Part shown: positions 1 through 11,286 of the stretch, piece after piece | Layout of the letters: each line of letters begins with the position of its first letter | Numbering within the stretch: position 1 is the stretch's first letter | Source of the DNA: Cercophora sp. LCS_1 | Taxonomy: Eukaryota; Ascomycota; Sordariomycetes; Sordariales; Lasiosphaeriaceae | Length of the DNA: 64,000 nt | Assembly (NCBI GenBank): GCA_036250225.1 | Contig: JAPZLL010000051.1 | Coordinates: forward strand, 124,001 to 188,000 | Reading direction: 5' to 3' | The notes under the pieces: generated by a model | What the model saw: the letters and a program-made list of their open reading frames with translations, nothing else | The model's database searches: none | Told to the model about the DNA's origin: nothing | Made by a program: the position numbers and the translations under genes

Positions 1-1980
1 CAGCGACCAGGCCTGGCTCACAGTGCCTACAACGGCCAATACAGCTCAGCAGAGACCGAAAGACCCCTAACGATGTCACGAGTGCGGCCCTTCAAGCATC
101 GGCAGGCGCCCGGCCTTGCAAGCCCAGAGCCGGATGATTTGAGTATAAGCGACGTTTCAAGAAGGAACGACGTCAACCGACACAGCAGAGAATCGGACGC
201 CACGGCCAGCACCTCACAGCAACCGACTTCGACGGAATCCTCGGCCACAACGAGCGCAAGCTCGGTCTCGGGCATCAACGAAGCGTCGGACTGCCAGGAA
301 AATGCCTCCCCGGAGAACTCCATCATTGACGGCGGTGCAATGCGATCGGAGTCTGTGCCGCAGCTGCAGTATCATCACTCGGCCTTCTTCCCACGCCCGG
401 CGAGCACAGCCCTGACTGGGCAAGACCCAAGAGCTCAGTCGAATCCCAACCTCGCCGAAGGCGCTGCGAGTATCAATCGCCACTTGACCCCAAGCTCGCA
501 TTTTGGTAGACGGAGCTCCCTCCCGCGGCCCCAGTCGGCATACTCGATCTACTCTGACCTTGGACCTCGCGGCCGTTCGCCAAATGTTTTTGGGAATGGG
601 CAAAACCGGGCGCCGTCGGCCCACTCGAGAAGGTCTCCGGAGACTCGGCCATCATCCACCTTTGCCGACCTCCTCAATGTCCCCTATCCCCAACCCGCAC
701 CCGCGCCCATCACGTTCGATAACTCTCAGCTGCGCTCCGCGGTCGGAAACAATGCGTCCCTCCTCAGTGCTCAAAAGACTTTGGAAATGTACAGGCAAAA
801 TGTCAAGAAGACAAACGACCTCTCCATCCAATACTCGTTTGCCGTCTTCTTGATTGCCACTGCGCAAGAACAGGGTCTGGATTACGAGGAACCGAAGAGG
901 ACTAAGAGCCCCATGCCCCTAGATGGCGTCGAGCCAACCGGGTCTTCATCACAAGATCTGATCCGGGAGGCGCGAGCAATCCTACAGAAGCTTTCCAACA
1001 ATGGTTACCCTTTTGCGCAATACTACCTCGCTGATGGCTACGCCTCTGGGTTGTTTAGCAAGGGAAAGGAGGACTATAACTCCGCCTTCCCTCTCTTCGT
1101 CCTGGCCGCGAAGCATGGTCACGCCGAGTCGGCATATCGCACGGCTTTGTGCTACGAGTTTGGATGGGGCTGCCGCAAGGACCCAGCCAAGGCGGTGCAG
1201 TTCTTGCGCACGGCGGCTTCAAAAAGGCACCCAGGAGCAATGACAAGACTGGGCAAAGCTTGCTTATCTGGCGACCTCGGCGAAAAGCGTTACAGAGAAG
1301 GTATCAAGTGGCTAAAACTGGCCACCGAGTCGGCCGATTCGATTTACAACGCAGCTCCCTACCATCTTGGATGTCTTTACGAGACCGGATATGGGGATGA
1401 TATCTTCCAGGACGAGAGCTACGCAGCCGAGCTATTCACCCAAGCCGCCGACCTGGGACACCCCGAGGCGAATTACCGGATGGGCGATGCCTACGAACAC
1501 GGGAGGCTCAACTGCCCAAGGGACCCGGCTTTGAGCGTTCACTTCTACACGGGCGCCGCTGAGCGGGGTCATGCCGCCGCCATGATGGGTTTATGCGCTT
1601 GGTACATGGTCGGCGCGGAGCCAATTCTCGAAAAGGACGAGGAAGAAGCTTACGAGTGGGCCCGGAGGGCAGCAGAGCTTAGTGAGTACCTTGTCGCAAC
1701 CGGCCCAACATGTTTACTCACACGACCCACAGATTCTGTCAAGGCACAATATGCCGTGGGATACTTCACCGAGATGGGCATTGGATGCCGACGCGACATT
1801 CTCGAGGCCAATGTCTGGTATGTCAAAGCAGCCGACGCCGGGGACGGGCGCGCGAAGCAACGACTAGCCGCCATTCGTGCTGCCGTCAGCGGGGGCACGC
1901 CTATGGAGGTCGGGCCACCCCGGAATGCCAAGATTAAGAAGGCGGCCGAGAAGGAGGACAAGGAATGCATTGTGATGTGA
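1..1980 (+). CDS. Chitin synthase activator, Skt5/Chs4 type, Sel1 repeats, 5' partial
   Basis: Sel1-repeat protein that in fungi binds and activates a class IV chitin synthase at the plasma membrane and septum. The first ATG in the window is at 73, but the frame is open back to base 1, so the true start probably lies outside. From position 73 the Ser/Pro-rich N-terminus covers about 210 residues. Sel1-like repeats with A-x-Y-x-L/M-G-x-x-Y-E-x-G patterns follow from about residue 300 to the end. The C-terminus is a basic stretch and the CaaX box CIVM, as expected for a prenylated Skt5 protein. A probable 51-nt intron (1682-1732; donor GTGAGT, acceptor CCACAG) interrupts a Sel1 repeat without breaking the frame. 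Removing it restores an AEL...VKAQYAVGYF repeat and leaves 618 residues from the 73 ATG. The family call is firm; the start is unresolved. Confidence 0.88.
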   Translation, partial: QRPGLAHSAYNGQYSSAETERPLTMSRVRPFKHRQAPGLASPEPDDLSISDVSRRNDVNRHSRESDATASTSQQPTSTESSATTSASSVSGINEASDCQENASPENSIIDGGAMRSESVPQLQYHHSAFFPRPASTALTGQDPRAQSNPNLAEGAASINRHLTPSSHFGRRSSLPRPQSAYSIYSDLGPRGRSPNVFGNGQNRAPSAHSRRSPETRPSSTFADLLNVPYPQPAPAPITFDNSQLRSAVGNNASLLSAQKTLEMYRQNVKKTNDLSIQYSFAVFLIATAQEQGLDYEEPKRTKSPMPLDGVEPTGSSSQDLIREARAILQKLSNNGYPFAQYYLADGYASGLFSKGKEDYNSAFPLFVLAAKHGHAESAYRTALCYEFGWGCRKDPAKAVQFLRTAASKRHPGAMTRLGKACLSGDLGEKRYREGIKWLKLATESADSIYNAAPYHLGCLYETGYGDDIFQDESYAAELFTQAADLGHPEANYRMGDAYEHGRLNCPRDPALSVHFYTGAAERGHAAAMMGLCAWYMVGAEPILEKDEEEAYEWARRAAELSEYLVATGPTCLLTRPTDSVKAQYAVGYFTEMGIGCRRDILEANVWYVKAADAGDGRAKQRLAAIRAAVSGGTPMEVGPPRNAKIKKAAEKEDKECIVM

Positions 1981-3250
1981 TGAAAGTCTGGACGCCAGTC
2001 GTCCAAGCCATCTGTCTTTTGGCTGGGTGTGCCGCACGAAGCAGAGGCGGCCCAGGTTGTTCGAACACGGGTAATGGATAATAATCTGCGAAACTAGGAT
2101 CCGAGTGGAAAGGATATTCTACGTCTTAATAAGTTGCCGGGTGTTTAGAAGAAGCCACTCGCTACTGCGGGGTGACATTTTGTTCTTTGAGGTTTTGGAT
2201 ACCTACACGGCGCTGTCAACTTTGCATAGGTAGCATCATTCATTGGGATGTATATGGTCTGGGTTTTTTTTTTTCGTCGTTGAGCCAGAAAAGGGGAGGG
2301 GAGCGCGGCTGAGGGGACCGCTGGCCAGCGCAATTCGCAGGCTCAGCTTGACGGTGTCGGGTCAGGGCGGCAGGGGGAAACAGGGCTCGATGCTGGGCGA
2401 TTTGAGAAGAGAGAATCGCAGCCCGCAGCTTTCTTTCTCGCCTCTGCCCAAGCCCCCTCTCTCTCCCGCGTCTCTCAGGCGCCTCCCCGGTGTTCCGATG
2501 CGAGGTTGAGAGGTGTGTGGGCTTGGTCGGTGGTCTCAGCCTCAGCATTCGTCTCGGCAACGAGTGAGAATGATCAAGAAAAAAACTGTTAGGTCCGAGC
2601 AACTGGTACATAGTAGATGAAATGGAATCATAATAGTTCCATGTCCCTCGGAGCGTTCTCCATCCTTGTTTAGGTCTAAACCATTGGGCGTGGCGTTGAT
2701 AATGTCCCAGCGGCCCGTCCCTGGCCCCTGGCAGTTGACGGGTGGCGTCTTCAACGGTCGGGTTTGGTTGCTTGAACGGATGACTTGCAGTAGCGGGACA
2801 ATGATAAGGAAAATAGAGTTTCCTGGTCGATCGATCCGCGCCCGTCAGCAATGGCTGGCATGATGGCACATGCGTGTCTGAAGTGTATTTTCGGTCCGGA
2901 GCAGTGGTCCGGACCGTAAGATAACGATAAATGATCCAATTCGTCTTTGATGAATTCCCATTCCCCCGTCGTTGTATCGCACGGAGCAACACCCGCCCTC
3001 CCATTCTACAAAAACACCATATCATGCGAATACATGCAATAGCCAAGAGCCCGAACATACCATGCGGCGCCGAGGACAGCGGGGAAGAAATTTGTGTGCG
3101 ATATATGCAATGAACATGCCAGAACTCAAGACGAAAAAAGGTACAGAGAAAATAAAGCCAGAGCAACGCCACGCTTGCAGCCGGTAAGCAACGCCAAACA
3201 TCTAAACATGAGTCCCCCACACCCGTCTCACATCACTAAGTTGCCTCTCG
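1981..3250. other. Intergenic region between convergent genes
   Basis: Holds the 3' ends of the chitin synthase activator (+) and the sugar transporter (-). There is a T-run near 2264-2273 but no recognisable gene. A 326-codon frame runs across it on the minus strand (2240-3220), but its product is a patchwork of Arg, Pro and Ser without domain, membrane or motif structure, and I treat it as chance. Confidence 0.6.
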
Positions 3251-5126
3251 TCACAAGTGTCTCAACTTTGCCGTGGCCCAGGCCGCGCCCACGGCGCAAA
3301 AGGCACCGATGAACATGCAAACTGCAATCGCGTTGGGGCCAGTTGGATCGCTGGGTTCGCTGGGTTTCGCGTCGTGCGCTAGCTCGGGGCTCTTGCCGGG
3401 TTCGAGGATAGAAAAAACAATGGTGCTCATAAAGGTCGCAATGAATTGGGGCAGGGTGGTGAAGATGTTCATGATGCCAAAGTAAACGCCACTCAGCTCG
3501 CCGGTGGAGCCGGTGCCATGCGTGGTAACACCTGACTCGGGGTCCCCGTGCACGTCGCGCATCTCGATGCTGACACCGTTGGAGAGACGCCGGTATGAGG
3601 GGCTACCGTTGAGCCCGTTGTCGGAGGTGCCGCTTAGTTTATTTACTTCGATGCCGAGGAACGTGGTCGGGGCCCACTGGGCGAGACTCCAAGGAATACC
3701 GCAAAACGCGACGATGAAGGTGGCAGAGCGTATGGAGCCAGCGAAGGGGGTGAGGAACATGGCTGCAGCGAACACAAGATGGCTGATGATCCATGCTGTG
3801 AGGAGGTCCGGCTTAGCCTTGTTGAGAGCCTCGACCCAACGGGCAATACTGGCTGGCGGGCGATGGGTGAAGGTGTGGTCTTCCGGTCTTTGGATGAGCG
3901 ACGGCATTATCCACGCGCTGATGAAGGTCACGGTTGAGTAGACGGTCAAGGCAGTGCTGCCGATGCGACCCATATCGCCGAGAGCGTCGTTGGATGCCTG
4001 GGCGCCCTCGGGCATCTCATAGCGGAAGTACATCTCGCCAACCCAGGTGCTGCTGTAGACAAGGAACGGAAACCAGCCGATCCAAGCCCAAAATACAGCG
4101 TTGCATATCCCGCGTATGCGTGGGGGAAGCGTCAAGAGTGTCGACCAAATTTGACGGAACACCTTGAACCGGGCTTGGTCACGGCGTGGGTCCTCCCGCA
4201 CCGACACTAGCACCCGTTCCGTGACGGCCCAGCAGGTAATGGCGGAGCAGATTAGTATGCCCATGGCAGCGATCACGGTGAGTTGCTTGAACTGAGAATC
4301 GCCAAAGCGTGTCCCGAAAAGGCCTATGAGATTCACGGCTCCCATCGCGTAACCGATAATGTGACCGAGAGAGCCCATGCGACTTGCTGATTCGAGGAGT
4401 TAGAACTCGTATTTGGATCATCTACTCGGACGAGACTTACTCCATGAAGCACCAGTTTGTTGTTTGTGTATCGGGAGTGTATCCACAACCAAACTTCGGG
4501 AGCAAGACATAACTGCCAAGGCCCAACTGATCAGCAAGTGCTCTTCACTGAGCCAAAAACAGAACTTACCGCCATTGATGGCAAAGTCGGTCGCATAGAG
4601 AGAGAACACAGCAACAATGATGGTCGCTGTTTCCGCCGCCTCTTTTCCAGTCACGAAATGGGCGACAATCTCCTTGGTGAATCCAAGTGCAAGAAGACTA
4701 CACGCGACAATGATCGACCCAATTGCGATGATGGGCCGTCTCCTTCCCCAACTGGACGTCGACTCATCAGCAACAACCCCGATGATGGGTTGCACAATGA
4801 GCCCTGAGAGGGGACCGGCGACCCAGACCAGGGAGGTTTGGCCCTTGGTCAGACCGAGTGATAGAAGGTAGGGAGTGCAGTCTAGATCAACCGTCAGCTA
4901 TGCAGTAAGACGTAGGGGCGGGTAGTCGCACATGTCATCTCGACACCCCAAGTGAAGCTGCAAGAATCGGTCAGTATTGGCTTTAGAACCTCGAGGCAAA
5001 GGCGACTAACGTGATGCCGACCGAAACGCATGTCAACAACATCATCCGCACCGTTTCGGAGCTCCCCTTGATTCCTGGCTGCCCCGCCCACGTTGCCATT
5101 TTGACCGGACTACCTTCTTGGCCCAT
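3251..5126 (-). CDS. Sucrose / alpha-glucoside:H+ symporter (GPH-type MFS), five exons
   Basis: Plasma-membrane disaccharide/H+ symporter of the glycoside-pentoside-hexuronide type, like plant SUC/SUT carriers and fission yeast Sut1. Five exons: 5126-5011, 4957-4932, 4881-4570, 4512-4441 and 4386-3251; introns are 53, 50, 57 and 54 nt with GT...AG ends. Joined they give 553 residues. Family signatures appear only after splicing: an FTWGVEM block crossing introns 1 and 2, GPLSG...QPIIGVVAD, SWGRRRP between membrane helices, then DFAING..SCRSLVVDTLP and GASW.SRMGS. The C-terminal half carries the remaining helices and a polar loop near GTSDNGLNG. Start chosen at 5126 (GCCAAAATGG context); an in-frame ATG at 5099 is the alternative. 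Substrate is inferred from the family. It is divergent from HIS1, with a palindromic motif upstream. Confidence 0.85.
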
Positions 5127-7020
5127 TTTGGCGTTGATACCAATATCGCAGCCCCTTTCCCCCCGCCCCTTGGTGTAGCCCTCGCTCGTCCTGGCGCTGG
5201 GCGGGCGTCGCCAACAGCAATTGGTTCGCTCGGTGGGTATGGGGTGTTGAATGCCCTCCTTGGATCAACGAGTCCCCGGCAAGTTGTCGGGGTGCGGTGG
5301 ATATTATTGCTATACTTGCTACAGCGCGCGCAAGTCAATCATCGTGTTCAGCTTTACGGACGTTTAGTCCGTATAAGAGGAGCTTCTGGTATTTCTTACC
5401 GACATCCCGAGAGGATATCGTGGTGACGTTGGGGCGGTTTTCCACCTGGCGCAAACGAGCAATTGCTTTGAGGGATGTTGTCAGATGTCGCACACGGCCG
5501 TTTCGGTTTCGATGAGGCTGAATTCGGCTTTCGCTTGCGCTGTGCGACTCCAATGAAGCAGCGTGGGTTGAGCAAAACAATAGAAAGAACGTGGTTTTAG
5601 AAAGAGCGTACGGAAATGCAAAGGGTGGTTATCTGGGACTGCGCCGGGTTGGTAACGAAAGGGATTTGTCGACCGGCTGGTTTTTTGAGTTGAATCGTGG
5701 TGATAACTACCCCCCGGACTGCGGCATGCGACACGGCGCCGAGGATTGGTGGATCAAGCGCGCCCATAATAGGGGGTCGCGGTGACGTATCCTTAACCGC
5801 AGATCTGCAGGGTTGTGGTCCTGGGGTCTCTGCCGCAGAGCACCAACCCCTGGAACCAAGTGATGGACACGACATTACCAGCGTCCCGATGCTCATCCAT
5901 CTCGTAATAAACGCAAAGTTTTAGCAAATTCTTCAGTGCTAAGCGCATTAGAGACGAGAATAAGATCAAGGTGATCTCGGATAGAGCAGCTGGTGAGTCC
6001 GGGACTACGTAAGCCTTCCAGTTTTTACGGCTTGGGATCTCATTCAGGCCAGATCAGTCTCGGTGTCGCATCACGTTCGTAACATGGCACGCTGAATCCT
6101 GTCGATGCCACTTCGAGTGATCAGAAACGGCATCTTCATCTTCACTCAGTAGGAACCCAAAGGTCCAATCCCTTTTTATGTTACTTCGATGCAGTCAGGT
6201 TGATGTTCAATGCGCTTGCATTCTGGATCCGCTACTTTGAACACATGAGGATCCATTCGACTTGTCCGTGGTACCGTTTTATGCCAGGGACCTGCGCATC
6301 TCCTCTTTGGCTATTTTCCCAGAAACTCCGTGTCTCCGCTCCAGACGTTATTAGCTGAATTCTGGCAGTTGCATTAGTCTAAGTTGCTGTGCTAGGTGCC
6401 ACCAGTGCAGGCTTATCTTCACCACAGCTCTATTCTCTTTTCTCTCCTTGGCTCAGTGGTTCAGACCGTTGGACAGACGAATGAGAATGACACACGGGTA
6501 CCTGTCTTCTCGTGGCATCCAGTCCAGCCCGATCATGGCCCCGCCAAACGACCCCCACCCAATGTCATGGGAGCCCCTCCAATGCGCGACGAGGGGCACC
6601 AGTCATCGAGCTCCGATCCAGGAACGTGGGCACAAAAAATCAACCTCGAACTTGAAGAAAGTTCGAAAACCAGGCCAATATCCGCAACCAATTCCACCGC
6701 AGCCCAATACAATAGCCTGCTACTCCATCCATACTACCTCTCTCCCCCGCATCCCGCAAAAACCACTCCAGCGGCCAATTATCCTCTCTTCCGAGCATCT
6801 GTATGTACCACGAACGCCATGGTCCCCTTTCCGGCGCGGGGGGACCAAATATACAATGCGTCTGCAAAGGCAACACTGACACCTCCTGCAGCCACGACCT
6901 AGAACCACCTGCACTCTTCCTGACGCGATACCCGCCTGGTGCTAGCGGAGCCTGATCCGACCCGACAGCGACTCGCTCCTCCCTCCTCTCTCCGTGCCGT
7001 CCATCTGTGGCTAGCCGGTC
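5127..7020. other. Intergenic region between divergent transporter and HIS1 genes
   Basis: 1.9 kb that must hold both promoters. Apart from the dyad at 5355-5373 I see no gene. C-rich pyrimidine tracts near 6720-7010 probably belong to the HIS1 promoter or leader. The frame at 6396-6902 has no support. Confidence 0.6.
5355..5373. promoter_or_regulatory. Perfect 7-bp inverted repeat with CGGAC-N5-GTCCG core
   Basis: TACGGAC, a 5-nt spacer (GTTTA), then GTCCGTA. The CGG...CCG arrangement is the usual form of a site for a Zn(II)2Cys6 regulator dimer. It lies about 230 bp upstream of the sugar transporter start. The symmetry is seen; the binding factor and target gene are inference. Confidence 0.35.
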
Positions 7021-8255
7021 ATGGATCTTGTAAATTCGTCAGTACCCCCTCCTCCGCCTTGCCTGCCACCCTCCTCGCTCTCCTCGATCCCTCCTTGAAA
7101 TTCACTTCCCGCAATGCCAGCGCAAGAGCTGATATCTTTGCAAAGCCTCGAGGGCCGCCTGCTCTTTGCGGTACCTAAGAGTGAGTCACCCGTACCCGGT
7201 CGCGCACCCATCACGGCATATTGACCCCTTTCCCTCAAGAGGGCCGCCTCCTCCAAGCCAGTTTGAACCTCCTCGAGGGCGCCGACATCCAGTTCAAGCG
7301 TGAAAACCGCCTAGACATTGCCCTCGTCAAAAACTTGCCCATTGCCCTTGTCTTCCTCCCCGCTGCCGATATTCCCACCTTTGTTGGAGAAGGTCGCGTG
7401 GACCTTGGTATCACTGGTTTCGATCAGGTCCAAGAGCACGACGCCGGTGTGCGGGAACTGACCCGCGCCCGCCGTCTCAGCAACGAATGGAGCCCCGATC
7501 CCAACGCGAAGCCCCAGGGCTGTGAAACGGTCCTAGAGCTTGGCTTCGGCGCCTGTCGCTTGCAAGTTCAGGTACCCGCCAAGGGCGAGTACGCTGAGGG
7601 CAAGGATTTGATTGGGAAGAATATCGGTACGAGCTTTGTTCACCTGGCCAAGGAGTACTTTGCCAGGTTAGAGCTCGAGAAGGAGGGTATCTCAAACGGC
7701 GATGCCGCAAACTTTGCTGGCCGGAAGCTGCGCACCAAGATCATCGAGCTTAGCGGAAGCGTGGAGGCCGCATGCGCTCTTGGTGTCGCTGACGGCATCG
7801 TGGATCTCGTTGGTATGTAGCCCCTGTTTGCCCATGGGCCCCGAATCTGTCTGCTGACTATGGACCTACCCTCTTCAGAATCTGGCGAGACCATGAAGGC
7901 TGCCGGACTCAAAGCAATCGACACAGTTGTGGACTCGTCCGCCATTCTCATCAAGTCCAAGGCACCCAGCAACCCAGACATGGTCGAGTTGATTGCGGCC
8001 CGTATCCGCGGTGTTATCACTGCCCAGAAATACGTTTTGTGCCAATACAACATTGAGCGCGCAAGGCTACAGGAGGCAACCAAGATCACTCCTGGGAAGC
8101 GCGCTCCGACCATCACATCCCTGGAGGAGGAAGGGTGGGTTGCTGTCAGTGCAATGGTCGAGAAGAAGCGCATCGCTCCGGTCATGGACGAACTTACCAG
8201 GGTTGGGGCCACGGATATCCTGGTGCTCGACATTCACAACACCCGTGGCAGTTAG
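7021..8255 (+). CDS. HIS1: ATP phosphoribosyltransferase (histidine biosynthesis, step 1)
   Basis: Cytosolic enzyme joining ATP and PRPP to form phosphoribosyl-ATP, the first and feedback-inhibited step of histidine synthesis. Four exons: 7021-7037, 7146-7180, 7240-7812 and 7879-8255; introns of 108, 59 and 66 nt; 333 residues. The start is set by the 17-nt first exon. Splicing it (donor GTCAGT, branch CTGAT, acceptor AAG) gives MDLVNSLEGRLLFAVPKKGR, which matches in length and pattern the yeast His1 N-terminus as I recall it. Family motifs follow: LVFLPAADIPTFVGEG, DLGITGFDQVQE and a GKNIGTSF PRPP-binding region. The C-terminal EEEGWVAVSAMVEKKR...GATDILVLDIHNTR is the HisG regulatory domain. 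A starting ATG at 7114 would be an alternative but gives a poorer N-terminus. Convergent with the Src1 gene. Confidence 0.93.
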
Positions 8256-8948
8256 GATCATCGAGAGAGGGGAGTTTGAATACCTTCGTCTAGTTTCATG
8301 ACTTAGCAACATATTCCCGAATTCTAAGGCGTACCAATACCACAGACCCATGTGTTTTGCTGGCTCAGTGCGCTGAGTTTGTTGGGCTAAACATCGGATT
8401 ACAAATATCTTGCTACATGCCAAGGTACGCTATCTGCAACTGGTGTTTGGAAGAGTGACTTCCGTTGTATTCATCTATCTAGCTATCATATACCGCCCTT
8501 GAGCGGCGCATTGCCTGGGACGAGTTTTGGAGCGCAATTACCCGCAATCAGGGAAATGAAAGGAGACAAAACATAGAACAGCAGCCACCAGGTTCAATTT
8601 AGATTCACCTAAGAAGCACATAGAGAGCATAAACATAGCAATTCGAGTGTATCAACCCCCCGGGCCTCCCTCAACTCCTCTACGCCTCTCCCAATCCCGC
8701 CACAACAGCGACCGTGACGGTAAAAAGAAAATCGAGAATGTTGGAAGAGAATGAAGGCAGCGAAACCCCCGTTTCATCCCCTGATTTCGGCCATTGCCAA
8801 AACCTCCACACCAGCAAATCATGCAAGCTAGCGAGGTAGGTGGCAGGTTCTGATAAACAAAGTAGAAGTAGTTACATAACGCCCACGAACAAACCGGTTC
8901 AGGGACACGATAATAACACGGCGCGAGCCCATCCGCACCAGAAGATGA
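8256..8948. other. Intergenic region, convergent 3' ends
   Basis: Contains only 3' flanks of HIS1 (+) and the Src1-like gene (-). I see no gene or repeat. Confidence 0.6.
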
Positions 8949-11286
8949 TTAGTAAATCGGGCGGCTCTCCTCCCACTTGCGGTGTGTGGCCTTGGTATCG
9001 GCCGTACCCGAGGGCTTTGTCTCCTCCATCTCTCCCTTGACTTCAGGCCCAAATGACACGCGGAAGCTCTTGCGCCTCCGCGAGCTAGAACCTTCAGTGA
9101 TAGCGGCCCTACTGGGCCCAATCCACTCCCAAGCTCGGCCAACCTCGCCGTTGCGGCCCTCTCGCTGGCCAGTGCGGACATTGCTATTCTGTTCGATAAC
9201 GACACGTACCCGCTGCCACAGGCGGTCCCGGTCAGCGAGACGGTGCATCGACCGGAGGACGTCATCGCGAAGATTCGGGAGGAAGAGGAAAGCATCGTCG
9301 TCACCATCTTCGAAAGCAAGTTCCTTCTGGTTGGCGAGACGCTCAAGAACTTGGTCAACTAGCTCCGGGACCTTGGCGGCAAGGGCCCGATTGGTGCGGT
9401 AGCGGTTGCGGGCGTATAGGAGTGACAGCACGGTAAATACTACTCCACCAATGCTGAGTCGATGTCGAGCCAGTCCGAGTTTGAGGGACCGGCGGACCGC
9501 GCAGGTGTACGAAAGTCGAGCGAGAGAGGTCGACGAAAGCTTGGCGGTAGGAAAGGCTCCGGCACCTCCGGTTCTATGGGTTCGGCGACGGGTCTGGTTA
9601 GTCCCCTGGTCAGAAGCTGATGCGAAAATCTGCGCGCAAATACGCCATGGGAAAGGGGGAGGATAAACATGTGTGACCCTCTTATCCTTGCGCAACAATA
9701 ATAAAGGGAACGTAGGGAACTTACTCCTCTGGTTCTACCACCTCGACCTGCACTTCCTCTCGGGTCTTGACATCTCCTATCGCCGCGACCCAAAGCTCGT
9801 CGAATTCATCCATGCTCATCCTCTTGCTGCGCTTCTGGCTGACAGTCTCTTTGAGCACTTCTTCTTCAATGACGGGGGTTTCTACCGGTGGGCCTTCGGG
9901 TTCCGTGGGCCCATTGCACTCGAACTTGGCTCTCTGTTCTCGCAAGACCTCGACTGCTTTGTCCGCGACCGCCCGAACGCGCCTGACTTTCTCGCCATCG
10001 GGCTCACATGTCGGCGGAAGGGGTACAAGGCCACCCAGAGCAAGAGGGTGCGGCTTGAGGAGATAGTCCGGTTGGCAACGAGCGCGAAGTTCCTCGAAAC
10101 AATAGGCATGCTGAGGGCACGGTTCGCAGCGTACCTCGAAAACTGGAGCGACCCATTCGGGAACGGGGATGCTGTCTACACCGAGCTTTGACGTATGCTC
10201 AGCCAACCAGCCTGGAAGGGCGATAGTGGCAGGAATGAACAAGGCGGAGTCACGTCCCAGACCGCAATATCCAACCGCGATCTTCTCTTGCCTATACCAA
10301 GCTGCATAGGCGAGTATAATCGTGGTCAAAAACACCCAGATGGGCGTAGATAGGCCGGTGCGGCGCTGGGGCTGCGGCTTCCTGCGAGCGATGGCGAGAG
10401 CGGGATTCGCATGCTCCTCTTGGTCAAGGGCCAGCTGCTCCTCGGGCGTAAACTCCTCCCCGGCCTCAACATATTTTAATTGGGGCTGAGGGGATTTTCG
10501 AGGGTTGATTCGGCTTACAGGAATTTCGAAGCTGCGCGAAACAAGGGTTTGCGCGTCCTCGTCGTCGGCATCGAAGGAGGGGCCATCTGTTCGCCGTCGG
10601 CTAGTAGATGGCGTTGTTCTCCTCTGCCTCACCGAGTCCATACCGGTGGTTTTGCGGCGATTGCTGGGGGTTTTGACGACGGCCGGAGGGGAGCTTCCGC
10701 CGCTCTGAAAGGGATTTTCGCTCGAGAAGACGTCCTCTGTCTCCGGTGTTCGCTTGAAAAAGGGTTCCTCCTCTGGCGGTTCGAGTTTCGGTGCGGGTGT
10801 TGTGCGCCGGCTTATCCTGACCGATCGCGAGCCGTCAAGGTCGGGCGCCGTGTCAGTATCGGAAGTTGGCGCAAGTTGCGCGCTTGCGGATCGCGACTGC
10901 CGTTTCCGCGGACTTTCACGGACCGACACAGGGGCAGCTTCTGGGTCTTCCGACTCGCGCTTCACTCTGGTTGTCTTCCTTGGCGAGCGGGCTCGAGAGG
11001 ATGAAGGAGGCGGCGGCATGGATTCCAGGTCAAAGTCCGTGTTCGTGCTCTGTGAATCAGCATCGACAATACCCATGCTGCTTCTCTTTGCGCGGGCACG
11101 AATATCCAAATATTTTTTGGATTGAGGGACGACCTGCTCGACAAAGAGGTCCACCAGTTGAGACTTCTTGGCCGTCGCAGGGTACTGGACATTGTGTGTG
11201 ACGAGAATGGAGCGCAGGCGCGGGACGGTCAGCGACCGTGGGTCGAAGCCGTCCTGGAGGTAATCGACGCTCTCCGAATCCGACAT
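8949..11286 (-). CDS. Inner nuclear membrane protein Src1/Heh1 (HeH-LEM, MSC domain)
   Basis: Anchors chromatin and silent loci at the inner nuclear envelope; related to Man1 and yeast Src1/Heh1. Two exons, 11286-9725 and 9573-8949, give 728 residues. The 151-nt intron has donor GTAAGT, branch site GACTAAC and acceptor CATAG; this acceptor is the one that puts the C-terminal domain in frame. Residues about 8-50 form the helix-extension-helix fold (SLTVPRLRSILVTHNVQYP...KKSQLVDLF). A long Ser/Arg/Pro-rich nucleoplasmic region has several basic clusters that could serve as nuclear localisation signals. A first membrane helix lies near 322-338. The Man1-Src1 C-terminal domain follows (LSSTSLARLSYTCAVRRS), with a second helix near 560-577. 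Convergent with HIS1. Confidence 0.9.

Noticed and set aside
2240..3220. 326-codon minus-strand frame between convergent genes
   Set aside because: Composition is a patchwork without domains, helices or splice logic; it lies in the 3' flanks of two solid genes. GC-rich DNA easily gives such frames.
6447..6476. tRNA-like GGCTCAGTGGTTCAGACCG
   Set aside because: No T-arm GGTTCRANYCC box follows at the right distance and no acceptor stem can be paired.
6396..6902. 168-codon plus-strand frame upstream of HIS1
   Set aside because: Low-complexity Pro/Thr text in a promoter region, overlapping equally long frames in other phases.
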